From NCBI GenBank assembly GCA_030512335.1, contig JAULSU010000007.1:1302001-1366000 (forward strand): DNA of 64,000 nucleotides. The letters are read 5' to 3'. The notes under the pieces are model-generated. The model saw only the letters and a program-made list of their open reading frames with translations. It ran no database searches and was not told the DNA's origin. The DNA is from Immersiella caudata (Eukaryota > Ascomycota > Sordariomycetes > Sordariales > Lasiosphaeriaceae). A program made the translations under genes and the position numbers. Shown one piece after another: positions 11,286 through 21,704 of the stretch (position 1 is the first letter of the stretch; every line of letters starts with the position of its first letter).

Positions 11286-11913
11286 TGCTGTGCTACCGGA
11301 CAAACGGGTCGTTATTGGGGGGAGATTCGGGTGTTTCAGCTGCCGTTTTCGTGGGAAGTTTATCGGGTTCTGGCGGGGCAGCGCTGAGTCGCAGATGGCG
11401 AGCGGCTTACCCCCGCGGATCATCCAAGAAAAAAATCCGGGATTGGTACCCCCAAACCCATTGCTGGCAAGCGCCGCGTCTCAGGCACATAGTGTGACCT
11501 GTCGCTGCAGGCCGCCCGCGTTCCAAGCCCGGTTCACCACGGTCTATGCCCACCTGGGCTGCCGAGCAGCACTTTACCCTCCATCCAGTTTAGACACGCC
11601 GATCCTTCAATGCTCGAAAGTGGGCCTCAAGCACACCTCACGACAAACCTGAGCGGCATCTCGGGCAGTCCCTGCAGTCAAGCGAAGACAGCCCTCGGCG
11701 ATTGGGCCTCCTGGTTGCAAATAAAGCATGTCATATGGGAAGATTGCAGGTGGGAGGATAAGAAGAGGGCCTTTTGTCGCAGCGAACCCCGCAGCCCCGG
11801 AGTAAATGAAAAGGGGGCACATTCACACCGTGTTCGCACACTGTCCCAGCCGTGACCTCATTACCCATCGTCGCGCTTTACTAGAAGCTGCGCAGTGTGG
11901 CCCAACTTTCGCC
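11286..11913. promoter_or_regulatory. Divergent intergenic region
   Basis: 628 bp between the oxidoreductase (minus) and the methyltransferase (plus), so it should carry both promoters. No recognised motif stands out. Confidence 0.4.
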
Positions 11914-13434
11914 ATGGCTGACACCACAAGCCCCAAGACAAACCCTGCTTCGTCTCCGAAGTCTGGGACGTCGTCTCCCAAAGCTGCGAGTCCTCCGGGG
12001 GCTCCGCTGTAGGTTATTTGTGTTTGAAGCTGCGCTGTTTAAACTGCGGACTGACTTTTACATCACAGGCCGAACAGCTCGAATCCGAAGTGGATGATGA
12101 TGACTCGTTGTACAAAGGGTCGATCACAGGGAGCGATACGACGTCGCTGGCGTCGAGCGTAATGAAGTATCGGCAGGAAACATGGACGGACGTACCACGC
12201 CTACAAAGCTGGACGTGAGTTTCTCTGCAGTATCATAAGATTGGATATCTGCTGACAATATGAAGAATACTTACTTCCCAACGATGATGTGAGTACTGTC
12301 AGGGGTGAAGTAGAGCGCAACACTGACCATCTGCTTGCGTAGACCGAGAACGGTCGCTTGTACGTGTCCAAATGGTGCTGTGCGGTATGGCGGGGTTGAC
12401 TGACAGAAAACAGATCTCCAGCACAACTTTTGTCTTGCCACTCAGGACGACAAGGAGTTTCTGTTGCCTATCAGGAAGGAAAAGCCGATCAAGAGAGTAT
12501 TTGAAGCGGGTTGCGGGACGGGGATTTGGGCTATTGATTTTGGTAAGTCTTAAGAAGAGAGAGTTAGGGAGTTTCTGACTTGGGTGACTAGCCGATGGGT
12601 ATCCTGAAGCTTCGGTTGTTGGGATTGACTTGAGTCCGGTTCAACCCGAGTTGTGAGTTTTCAGCCATCATGGATTGGAGTTTCTGTGCTCATCGTTTCA
12701 GCGTCCCGCCGAACCTCGAATTCTTCGTCGATGACCTCGAGTCTGACTGGACGTTTGTCCAACCCTTCGACTTTATCTATTGTCGCCTCCTTACCGGTTC
12801 CATCCTGGATTGGCCCAAGCGGTTCGGGCAAACCTTCACGTAATTCATTCTTCAAATTCGGTCACTGGGCTCTTACTGACTACAATAGTCACCTTCATCC
12901 CGGAGGCTACATAGAACTCTTCGACACGCTCAACCCCCTTGTATCCGACGACGGCACGCTCACCGAAGACTCTGGGCTTTCTAAGTGGAACAGACTCCTG
13001 GTCGAGGCCTCGGAGAAGCTCGGACGCCCTCTGAACTCGTACACAAGCTACACAAAGCAGCTGGCCGACGCAGGCTTCGTCAACATCGTGGACACTCGCT
13101 TCAAATGGCCCATGAACACGTGGCCGAAGGACGCCCAGGACAAGAACGTCGGGGGCTTGGAATGCCGAGAACTTCAGCCAGGGCGTGCAGGCGGTCAGCT
13201 TGATGCTCTTTACAAATGTATTGGGGTGGACGGCGGATCAAGCTGAGGTGTTGCTTGTGGATGTGAGGAAGGATGCCAAGAACAGGGCGATTCACAGGTA
13301 TTGGCCTATGTGAGTTCTCTCCTCTTCCTCGTTCTTTTATCCCCCGCCCTCCTCCTTCTTCTTCTTCTTCTTCTTCTTTGGACGTCTTGCTGACATTAGC
13401 TAGACATGCTGTGTACGCGCAGAAGCCAGAGTAG
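11914..13434 (+). pseudogene. LaeA-like SAM methyltransferase, frame broken at several points
   Basis: Many short exons spell a typical LaeA-like (TAM-family) class I methyltransferase: a Ser/Pro-rich start (MADTTSPKTNP), EVDDDDSLYKGSITGSDTTS, GRTYHAYKAG, QYLLPND, LQHNFCLATQDDKEF, the SAM motif VFEAGCGTGIWAIDF, VVGIDLSPVQP, FDFIYCRLLTGSILDWP, LHPGGYIELFD, KLGRPLNSY, FVNIVDTRFKWPMNTWPKD, then LFTNVLGWTADQAEVLL and VYAQKPE. Canonical introns join most pieces. The reading frame must still slip at a G run near 11998-12002, near 12180, across the intron at about 12360-12417, and at a G run near 13148-13152. A (TTC)n-rich final intron precedes the last exon. The protein cannot be made as the sequence stands. 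It is either a pseudogene or carries homopolymer sequencing errors. LaeA-like enzymes are widely expanded in fungi, so this need not be LaeA itself. Confidence 0.65.
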
Positions 13435-13898
13435 TTTTTTTGTTGATACACAAGGATAGGAAAACTTGGATATTGCTTACAGCGTTGCGTCAGAGTTCAA
13501 GATGGGCATATATTATGTTCTTTCTTGTTCTTTCATTTCTAACTGAAACAATATAGATCTTCCCAATCTATATATCACGAAAAAGCAACTCCCCCTCAAA
13601 TGAAATATCAGTGGTACCGAGTTTGTGATAAAGTGAACCACAATTAAAGCCTGGATTAGCTCAAGGCCTTCACTCTTGACCTGCACATATAACCCTAACC
13701 CAGCCTTTTCTGGACTTTCAGGGTTACGAGGGTTTTTAGTGCGCCCCTCTTATAACACGTGACTCGATCAATGACGACACCGACATCGCTTCGGCCCGTT
13801 CCACCACTCACGCAGCGTCACATGCACAATTGGACAGTTTCGCTCACTCAAACCAACATCAACACCAAACACATGCATCACCACCACCAAATCTCACC
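13435..13898. other. Intergenic, promoter side of the permease
   Basis: 464 bp. AT-rich 3' flank of the methyltransferase, then the upstream region of the permease with a CACGTGA box. No coding sequence seen. Confidence 0.4.
13756..13762 (+). promoter_or_regulatory. CACGTGA E-box upstream of the permease
   Basis: CACGTGA lies 137 bp before the permease ATG. It is the core bound by Cbf1/Met4 at yeast sulfur-assimilation genes and by other bHLH factors. The tie to a methionine-type permease is suggestive only. Confidence 0.3.
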
Positions 13899-15703
13899 AT
13901 GCGCCCACCACCCGACGCAGAAACCCACCACGCTCTCTCCTCCCGTCCCCTCCTCTCCCCGCGCCACGCCCTCGCCATCCTCGTAAACATCCAAATCGGC
14001 TCCGGCATCTTCTCCTCCCCGGGCCACGTCGACACCAACGTCCCCTCGCCCTTCTCAGCTCTCCTCGTCTGGGCTTTCTCCGGTCTCCTCTCCTGGTTTG
14101 GCGCTGCTTCCTTTGCGGAACTCGGCACCATCCTCCCAGGGAACGGCGGGATCCAGGATTATCTGCGCTATGTGTACGGGGATATCGTCTCTAGTCTGTT
14201 GGGATGGATTTATGTGATGGCCGCGCTTCCGAGTAGTATGGCGTTGCAGGGTATTGTCCTCGGAGAAAGTGTAGGTGCGGCGGTGGGGTATTGGAAAGGC
14301 AAAGATGGGGTGTTGAAAGGGGGGGAGTTAACCTGGGTAGCGGTACTTGCTATTGCGGGTGTGTGGCTGTTGAATGTGAGGAGCACGGCTGCGTCAGGAA
14401 GGACGAGTGAATTGTTTACGGTTTGCAAGTTGGTTACGGTGGGCGGGGTGGCGGTTGCGGGGGCGGTGGTTGCGGGGAGGCAGATGTTTGGGTGGACGCA
14501 GTGCGGTGGGGAGGATTGGTGCGAGAGGAGTTGGTTTGAGGCGAGGGATGTTGAGTCGGGGACGTCGAGGATTGATTGGGGAGGAGTGAGTCCGTTGCAG
14601 ATGGTGGGGCATTATTCGGCGGCGGTTTATGCAGGGCTGTGGGCGTATTCGGGGTGGGATAGTGTGAGTTGAGTTGTGAGTACTGTGGAAGGGCATTGCT
14701 GACAGTGTGGTAGGCTGGTTTCATTGCGGGGGACTTGAAGAACGCGGAAAGGACGCTACCTCCTGTTATTCATGGCTCGATGGCTATTGTGATGGTGGCG
14801 TTGGAGTTTGTCAATGTTGCGTACTATATCCTTCTGCCGTGGAAGGAGGTTGGCTCGACGAACACGATTGCCGTGGTATGTACCGGTCTCTGAGTTCCGG
14901 TGGTTTTTTTTATCGCTGACTTTTTCGCAGGTAGCAGCTCATCGAAACTTGGGGCCGGTTGCCGCCATCATCGTTGCTGCCCTGGTCTCCATCGCCTGTG
15001 CGGGAACGATAAACAGTCAGATGTTTGGCCACGGGCGTCTTGTCGCGTCTGCAGCGCAGCGAGGATACATTCCGTCATTCTTCTCAGGCTTGGATGTCTT
15101 GGGGTTCATGAACTGCGACTTTGGGTCAGCCCGGAAGCCTGAGTCCCCTGATCGCTCGAGCTCAGAGCCAGTGAACCCTCCCACAGAGCAGCAACCTCTC
15201 CTTATTGGCCCTATGGAGGCTGAACCTTCGTTTGAGTCCAACCCGCCGGTTGAGACAGACATCACAGATGAACGAGCGGTTCCTGCGTGAGTTCAAAGTC
15301 AGAAACAGCCTTGAACAAACTTTGCTGACCTTTACAGCCGGGCCATGTTGCTCAATGCCACCCTGGCAAGCATCTATCTCTGTGCTGGAAACTTTGAGTT
15401 TCTGGTCAAGTTCATTGGTGGGCACCCATCAACTACAGGCGTAATTCCGTGACTGACAAGATTGTAGGCATTTCGGTCTGGGGCTTCCTCTTCCTCGCAG
15501 CGCTGGGCGTCATCATCCTCCGCAAACGCGAACCGAATCTCCACCGTCCTTACAAGGTCACATTGGCCATCCCCATCATTTTCTGCATCATTGCTTTTGG
15601 AATGGTCACATCTTCAATCCCATTTGCTCCGCTGGAATCTGGGATCCTGGGCGGCCTCTTTGTGATTCGCTTCCTTGCTCATCGATGGCTCAAGCGAGAT
15701 TGA
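13899..15703 (+). CDS. L-type / methionine-type amino-acid permease (APC superfamily), 532 aa
   Basis: Five exons (13899-14663, 14714-14875, 14931-15286, 15338-15417, 15468-15703) joined by 50-55-bp introns. All phases agree and the model closes at 1599 nt. The ATG at 13899 has a good context (CACC-ATG-CG). Family marks are VNIQIGSGIFSSPG in TM1, ELGTILPGNGGIQDYL, YSGWDS followed by AGFIAGDLKNAERTLPPVIH, and CAGTINSQMFGHGRLV. This is the layout of fungal LAT/MUP-type transporters that move neutral amino acids such as methionine across the plasma membrane with 12 TM helices. A hydrophilic insert near residues 380-430, rich in Ser, Pro and Glu, lies between TM8 and TM9. Substrate is inferred from family only. 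Confidence 0.88.
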
Positions 15704-16220
15704 TTGGGCATCTGTTTGATTTGAGCGTGTAGAGAGGTACATGGAGCATATATAGATAGAATAGATGCACGCGTAATACACTTTTGGCCTTGGCCTGAGC
15801 GGTAAAACGAAGCAAAGCTGGACACGGGAGTGGGGGGCAAAAAAAACATACAACACCGGGGATTCGATGGTCGTCACCGACCCAACTACTAGTCCGGCCC
15901 TCACTGGCTTATCTATGGGAGAGCGGACGGGATCCCGAGGTTTCCAGTGGGTATGGTCGTATGTGGTAGTAAGGTCTGGTCCACTCATCCATGTTGGAAG
16001 GAGCTGAGCGAAGGAGATTAGACAGGCGACTACGTTGTGTCTGTCACCAACCATTCAAGGAGTAGAATGTATCCGTAAACAAGGTTGTGCGCTATAGAAA
16101 TTTTCTTATAGTATCTATAGGTATTATTAATACGTCATAGCCTGTCCCGCGGCCCAGGTATATTATCGTGGTGGCCATAGTACTTGCGCTACTGTACTCG
16201 CCCTAAGACTACCCAAGAGC
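15704..16220. other. Intergenic between convergent permease and monooxygenase
   Basis: 517 bp, AT-rich around 16090-16140, no gene seen. It may include the last codons of the monooxygenase if its C-terminus is read in the alternative frame (to 16163). Confidence 0.4.
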
Positions 16221-18068
16221 CTAGACGACTCGAGGCCAACTTTGTTGAACAGTGCCAGAGCCGACACGTTGACATTCTGTGCCGCTGCGACCATGGCAAC
16301 GGCTAAGGGAGAACCTGGATTGGCCTTCATCGGTCCTGCCATCAACACGCCTCCCAAGACGACAGCCAAGGATGTCCCTAGCCACCACGTTCCAGACCTT
16401 GACCTCTTGACGATAGTCGACTTGGATGGGTTGCCCTGTAGAACCAGTCAGTCTCTGTCCAGACATCTTGACGGCGTTTTGACCCACGCTGTACTCCCAG
16501 TCCTTCCACACAGGGAAGAGACAACACCACCAGTAGTGACCAGACCACCATGGATACGTCATCCCGTTCCAGCCCGTCTTCGTACCTGTGGCGTCGGATC
16601 CCATCTTATACCAAGAGTTGCACCCTCCAGTTGCCCAGACCATCTTATTCAACTCCGCGTGGATCTCTTTCACGTACGCCTCTTCAGCGTCCCGCTTGAC
16701 CTCGGCGACGCCTGCCTTGCCTTCAAGCAGGGGCTTGATGATGCGCAAGGCGTAGTTGATGGCGTTTTCGATGATCATGACTGTCGAGGTATGGCCTGTC
16801 GCGGCGTTGGGTCCTGGAAGGTATTAGTCAACGGTCAATTCTAAGGTTGCCTGAGACGGAAGCAACTGACCCAACGGAAAGAAGAGGTTCGGAAACCCGT
16901 TAACCGCCACCAAATTATACGCCTCCACACCCCCAAACTCAGCCCAGTGCTGCTTCAGCGTCCTCTCGCCACGGCCCACCACCTCAACCTCCGACAGCAG
17001 ATCATTCATCTGGAACCCATTCGCCAGAACAATCACATCCGCCTCGATCACCTCCCCGCTCGCCATCCTCACCCCATTCTCCACCACCTCCGCCGGCTTC
17101 TCCTCCGTCAACGTGATATTCTCCCTATGCAACGCCTCCAAATACCCCGAATCGAAAAGCCTCCTCTTACACCCATACTCCCAATCCGGAACCAACATCT
17201 CCAAATACTTCTCTGGCGCCGTCTTCCGCATATACTCCTCCGCCACTCTCTGCCTCCGCGCCCTCCACCACTTCTTCCCTGTCTCAAACGCCGCGAAGTC
17301 AATCTCCGCTAGCACGAAGACGATCAACCGCTGCAGCGCCAACATCCCGGGTGTATGCTGCAATATCCTCCTCGCCGTTAGCGGAATAACCCCGTCCACT
17401 GGCGGCATGATCCAGTGCCTCGACCTGGCGATCTGCGTGAGGTGCTTCGTCCTTGGAAGAATCGAAGGCACGAGCTGCGCCGCGGTGCATCCATTCCCAA
17501 AAACCACCACGCGCTTCCCGTCGAGTGGTACGTCTTCCTTCCATCGAGCGGAGTGCATCACCTCGCCCTTGAAATTGTCCACACCGGGGACATCCAGCGG
17601 TCGCGACTTGGAGAACTGTCCCGTCGCGGCGAAAAGAAACTGACACTCGTGTTGTCTGGTCTCGCCGGTGCGGACATCCCGAATGGTTATTCGCCACCGG
17701 GACTTGTCCTCTAGCCATTCGGCGCGCTCCACGGCGGTGTTGAACACCATTTTGCTTGGGAGGTCATGTTGCTCCGCAACGCTTCGCAGGTACTGTTGGA
17801 TTTCCTTGGCGCCGGGGAGGATTCTGGTCCAGCTGGGATTTGCGGCGAAGGAGAACGAGTATAGGGCGGAGGGGACGTCGCAGGCTGCGCCAGGGTATTG
17901 GTTCACGGTCCAGGTGCCGCCGAGATCATGTGTGCGGTCAAAAAAGGCGACCGAGGTGATGCCGTACCAGCGGGAGAGAGTCGCGCCGAGGGCGATGGCC
18001 GAGAAGCCCGTGCCGATGCAGGCGAATTGGGTGTAAGGGATGCCCTCATCCTGTTTGAGTTGGGACAT
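16221..18068 (-). CDS. Baeyer-Villiger-type flavin monooxygenase
   Basis: Exons 18068-16871 and 16813-16221, with a 57-bp intron (GTCAGT donor, CTAAT branch, CAG acceptor) that rebuilds a Gly codon; 596 aa as modelled. Signatures are IGTGFSAIALGATLSRW (FAD Rossmann motif), LGGTWTVNQYPGAACDVPS, the BVMO fingerprint FKGEVMHSARW, and VVVFGNGCTAAQL (NADPH Rossmann motif). The C-terminal part has MTYPWWSGHYWW and FPVWKDW. Such enzymes insert oxygen next to a ketone to give esters or lactones. Past residue about 530 the frame becomes Arg-rich and unfamiliar. From about 16370 a neighbouring frame reads LAVVLGGVLMAGPMK, which looks more like a membrane-associated tail. A 1-nt shift or an extra intron near there is possible, so the end is uncertain. 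The gene is divergent from the esterase at 18770. Confidence 0.8.
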
Positions 18069-18769
18069 GGTGCGTGCAACTGTCGATGCCGGGACCCGGA
18101 ATCCGGAGTGAGACGGGAGGGTGCTGATGTTGAAGGATCCGTCCTCCGTTGCGCATTCCCGCGTGTTTTTTTTGGTCGGCCGCTTTCAATGCGTGTGCCG
18201 GGAATGAGGGCTATCTTAAAGCGCGTGTTGCAGGGGCGGGGGTTAGCGCGTTGTGATGGGCCGAGGCACGGTTTGTCCCTGAGGCGGGGAAATCCACATT
18301 GGCGAGATGATCAGAACCGGGCGTGCATCTCGGAATGGCGTGGTTTTGCAGACTTCGTTTTTGCATTAGGCGAGCGTTGATGGAAAAGAGACCGAAAAGG
18401 ATAGATATGAACGAGTATCGTAACTTTTGTCTCGGGGTGAGGTTTGGTGTTGTTGAGACTTGGCGGTCATCCGCGTCAGCTCCACAACGAAAGGGACCAA
18501 ACAGGGAAGTCGTAAAAAGAAATGTCTCCCAACACCACATGTGCGCACGGTCTGCCAACCAGATCAGCCGAGGTTGTTGCCCATGACATGAGACTACACC
18601 AAGACATGAGGTGGTAGCGCATTTTGACCGTTGCACTATTTCATCCATACGAATGCTGCACAGACAACAAGAAACCTGGAACGTCTTTTGTCTTATTTCT
18701 CCCTTTTCCTTCGCGTGCTTGTCTGGCTGGGAATAACTTGCTCCGACGCCGTGGTTTCCTAAACGGGCA
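18069..18769. promoter_or_regulatory. Shared divergent promoter region of monooxygenase and esterase
   Basis: 701 bp separating the two start codons. A pyrimidine-rich tract near 18685-18725 precedes the esterase start. No other gene is visible. Confidence 0.4.
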
Positions 18770-20020
18770 ATGGTGAGGGTCCCTCAAGTTTCACTTCCCC
18801 AGATTGACGACTCCACTGACCCTCCCCAGCCTCCATCCCCCAAACCCCTCGCTGGGCCAACCCTGCAGCTCTCGCTCAGCGGAAAGACGCGCTTCATTTT
18901 CCGCCTGGTGTTTCTGGCCCCACCTCAGATCCTCTTCAACGTCGTGCGCTGTCTGTGCCTCGCGACGGTCCGCAGGATTCCGCTCCGCTACTACGCCCAC
19001 AGCGCCTTCTGTCGATTCAGCCTTAGCAAGCTCTCGGCTCTTGAAATCCAATTCACCATTCCAGGGTCTGCCGAGCTCTACGCGACCTGGATTCCGAAAC
19101 GCGCGAAATATGCCACCTCAAAGCGCAACGATGCGGCTGAGCACTACGCCGCGTCTCGCTTGACGTACGACGTTGAGCCCCTACCCGATGGAGCTTCCTC
19201 GATCTTATGGGTAGGGGACCGTTCCAAGGCCACCAAGTTCGTCTTCTTCTTCCACGGAGGTGGCTACATCAGCCCCCTCCAGCCGGGGCATTTGGAGTGG
19301 TGCCTGCGCGCCTACCTGATGGCGGCAGCGGACCAATCCGGCGAAGAGGTTGCCGTCGCTGTGCTGCAATACACGCTCTCCCCGGCCGCTCAGTATCCCA
19401 CGCAGCTGGTCCAAGCTGCCTCAGGGCTCGCACACCTCCTAGCATCTGGGGTTCGCCCACGGGATTTGATCATTGGCGGCGACTCGGCAGGCGGGAACTT
19501 GACGGCCCAGGTGCTTGGTCATCTCTTGCACCCTCACCCGGCCGCGAAGAAGACCACGCTTGTTGAGCCGATGGCCGGTGCCTTCACCGTGTCCCCTCTT
19601 GTCAGCAAGCGCACAGACTCAAAGTCGTTTGTGGACAACTGCAAGATCGACATGCTCTCGCCTGCCATCGTGAGCAAGTCACACGATGCTGTCCTCGGCG
19701 GCGTAGCGGGCTACTCAGAGGAGGTGCGCGAAGGAAACGGTTGGGCGATGCCGTTGGATGTTGATGCTGAGGCTTGGTTTACGGGACTGGACACTATCGT
19801 GAAGTCCGTATACGTGACAGCAGGAGCGCAAGAGTGCTTGCTAGATCAAAGCGTTGAGTTCGCGGAGTCAATTCGCAAGGGGAATCCGGGGTTGGATGTG
19901 CGATTGGAGGTGATGAAGAACGAGGCGCATGATTGGATCTTGATGGAGGGTGAAGCAAAGGCAGATGGCGATGCAACGAAGCGGATGCGCTCATGGGCGA
20001 GCACGGCCTGGTGGTCCTAA
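18770..20020 (+). CDS. Alpha/beta hydrolase, HSL/HGGG-type esterase, 416 aa
   Basis: One exon from an ATG at 18770. The oxyanion-hole motif HGGG begins at residue 162 (FFFHGGGYISPLQPGHLEW). The nucleophile elbow GDSAGG has Ser 239. The catalytic His is probably 387 in NEAHDW, and an Asp near 357 (ECLLDQS) could complete the triad. This is the hormone-sensitive-lipase (alpha/beta hydrolase-3) family, which hydrolyses short acyl esters, lactones and related bonds. The first 80 residues contain a hydrophobic stretch (FIFRLVFLAPPQILFNVV) that may anchor the protein to a membrane. It sits head to head with a Baeyer-Villiger monooxygenase, whose product class (ester or lactone) is what this family cleaves. 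A two-step ketone-degrading or modifying unit is inferred, not shown. Confidence 0.87.
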   Translation: MVRVPQVSLPQIDDSTDPPQPPSPKPLAGPTLQLSLSGKTRFIFRLVFLAPPQILFNVVRCLCLATVRRIPLRYYAHSAFCRFSLSKLSALEIQFTIPGSAELYATWIPKRAKYATSKRNDAAEHYAASRLTYDVEPLPDGASSILWVGDRSKATKFVFFFHGGGYISPLQPGHLEWCLRAYLMAAADQSGEEVAVAVLQYTLSPAAQYPTQLVQAASGLAHLLASGVRPRDLIIGGDSAGGNLTAQVLGHLLHPHPAAKKTTLVEPMAGAFTVSPLVSKRTDSKSFVDNCKIDMLSPAIVSKSHDAVLGGVAGYSEEVREGNGWAMPLDVDAEAWFTGLDTIVKSVYVTAGAQECLLDQSVEFAESIRKGNPGLDVRLEVMKNEAHDWILMEGEAKADGDATKRMRSWASTAWWS

Positions 20021-21704
20021 ATTAGATACCAAGAGATCGAATCTTGCCAGCACCAGCTTCTCCACACACACCATCCTGCATACAGCTACCTGATCGTCCA
20101 GAACCTGGTTGATGGCCTGCGATAAAACTTAAAGTAAGGTGTTAGAAGGCAAGGCAGTTGCTCTTGTTGTCAACCTGTGTCACACTAAGCCGATCTGTCC
20201 GCATTTATTTCATCGCGACCTCATGGCAATCGCTTGTGGAAATGAGGATAAGTCTCAAACAGGTGAATTTTACCATCATTCATGGCCAATGTAGCGCCTT
20301 CGCACTGATCAGGCCAACACATCGCAGCACAGACTGATTCTCAGTCATATTGTGCAGCGGCCCTTGTCTAGCGAGCAATATTTCCGCGCGTATACATAAC
20401 CGTTGGGATAGGACCTGGATAGTGAGAAGAAACCCTCCGCGTGCAACAAGGTCTGAGCAGCTGCAGAACTTGAACCGACCTGGAAGCCACGACGACAACG
20501 AAACCAGCCATTTCACTGTTCAGCCGGTCCAAGCACGTCAGGGAGCCGGGCTGAAAGACGTTGAGGGATATTGATCATCCGCAGGCTCGTCATGGCTGGC
20601 CATTGGGGATCCCTTCAACGTTTGACCAAGCGGTGCGAGATATGAATGAACTTGGCACACGTGGGACGCATTTGACAGCGGCTCCTTTTGCTCATTCCGT
20701 GTGACGATCATCTTCGGCGCCGATCAACGCGTCCTGCAGAAACTTGGCGATCGGAGCTGGGGTTTCTGACTCGGAAATGCTGACAGCCCTGGTTCCAGAA
20801 TTTTGTTCAATCCCTTCATCCGTGGTTTAGAGTGCGCCATAAGCCCCGAGGGCAAGACTTGGACGGAGCTGAATAACGCTTTTGCGGGCAATGCTTGTTT
20901 GTCGCAAGCAAGGATATGGAAGGCAACCATAAGGTAGATCGAGATTATCCATTCCGTCCCAAGATGGGAACTCAGCGTGCCTGTGCACTGCAGCGTCACA
21001 TCAACTGGTTCCCGCAATCGCGTCGGGATGAGCGATTTGCCAATAACTGAGATGGCTTGGAATTTTGCTGTGATGCTGTTAGCAAGTTGTGGGACCGGCA
21101 GTCCGCACTTGCTCTTTCTGGACGTCTTCGCATCAGAGACGAACCGTGCCTGCGGCTCGCTGACGAAATCGGGCCCTTTTCTCCAGTTCGGGGGCACAAC
21201 GCGGCAAGCTCCGACATCGACGATTGGCGCGCTTGGCGTCGATGGCTACGCGACTTCCAGCAGCTGGAAGAACCAGTCTTACCGCACGGCACGCACCACA
21301 CAACCACTGGCCGTGCGCTCCAGGCGATGGCTGAGACCAGTCGTAGCGGCTCGCTTCGTGGCTATCGACCCTCCCTGTGGCATCGAGCGGCCGTTGTTCC
21401 TGCCCTGCTTGGCGCCGCCAGAAAAACAGCACTGGCCAAAACCAGGGTGCATTGTTGAATCCGCTGGATGGCCTAGACGGTGGAGTCTCTGGGGAGAGTC
21501 TGGGGAAAAGGCGGAGCTATTGAGGTGATAAAGTGCCACGTCGCCCCCCCCCCCTTCGCGGCGCTAAGCTGGATCTTGGAGGTTTCGGTGCGGCGGTGCT
21601 TTTATCGAGCCCCGAACACGGCCTTCACGACGACAATAGACGTTGCTCGATCCGCGGTGACGCGTCCCCCGATCCAGTCCCGATAGTCGAAACACGCCGT
21701 CAAC
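20021..21704. other. 1.7-kb intergenic region, no gene recognised
   Basis: Open frames here are short, lack family resemblance and have no linked splice sites. A run of C lies near 21546-21554. I see nothing I can name. Confidence 0.4.

Noticed and set aside
20724..21539. Overlapping frames on both strands
   Set aside because: Several equally long frames overlap, none with a motif or splice context, as expected for non-coding GC-rich DNA.
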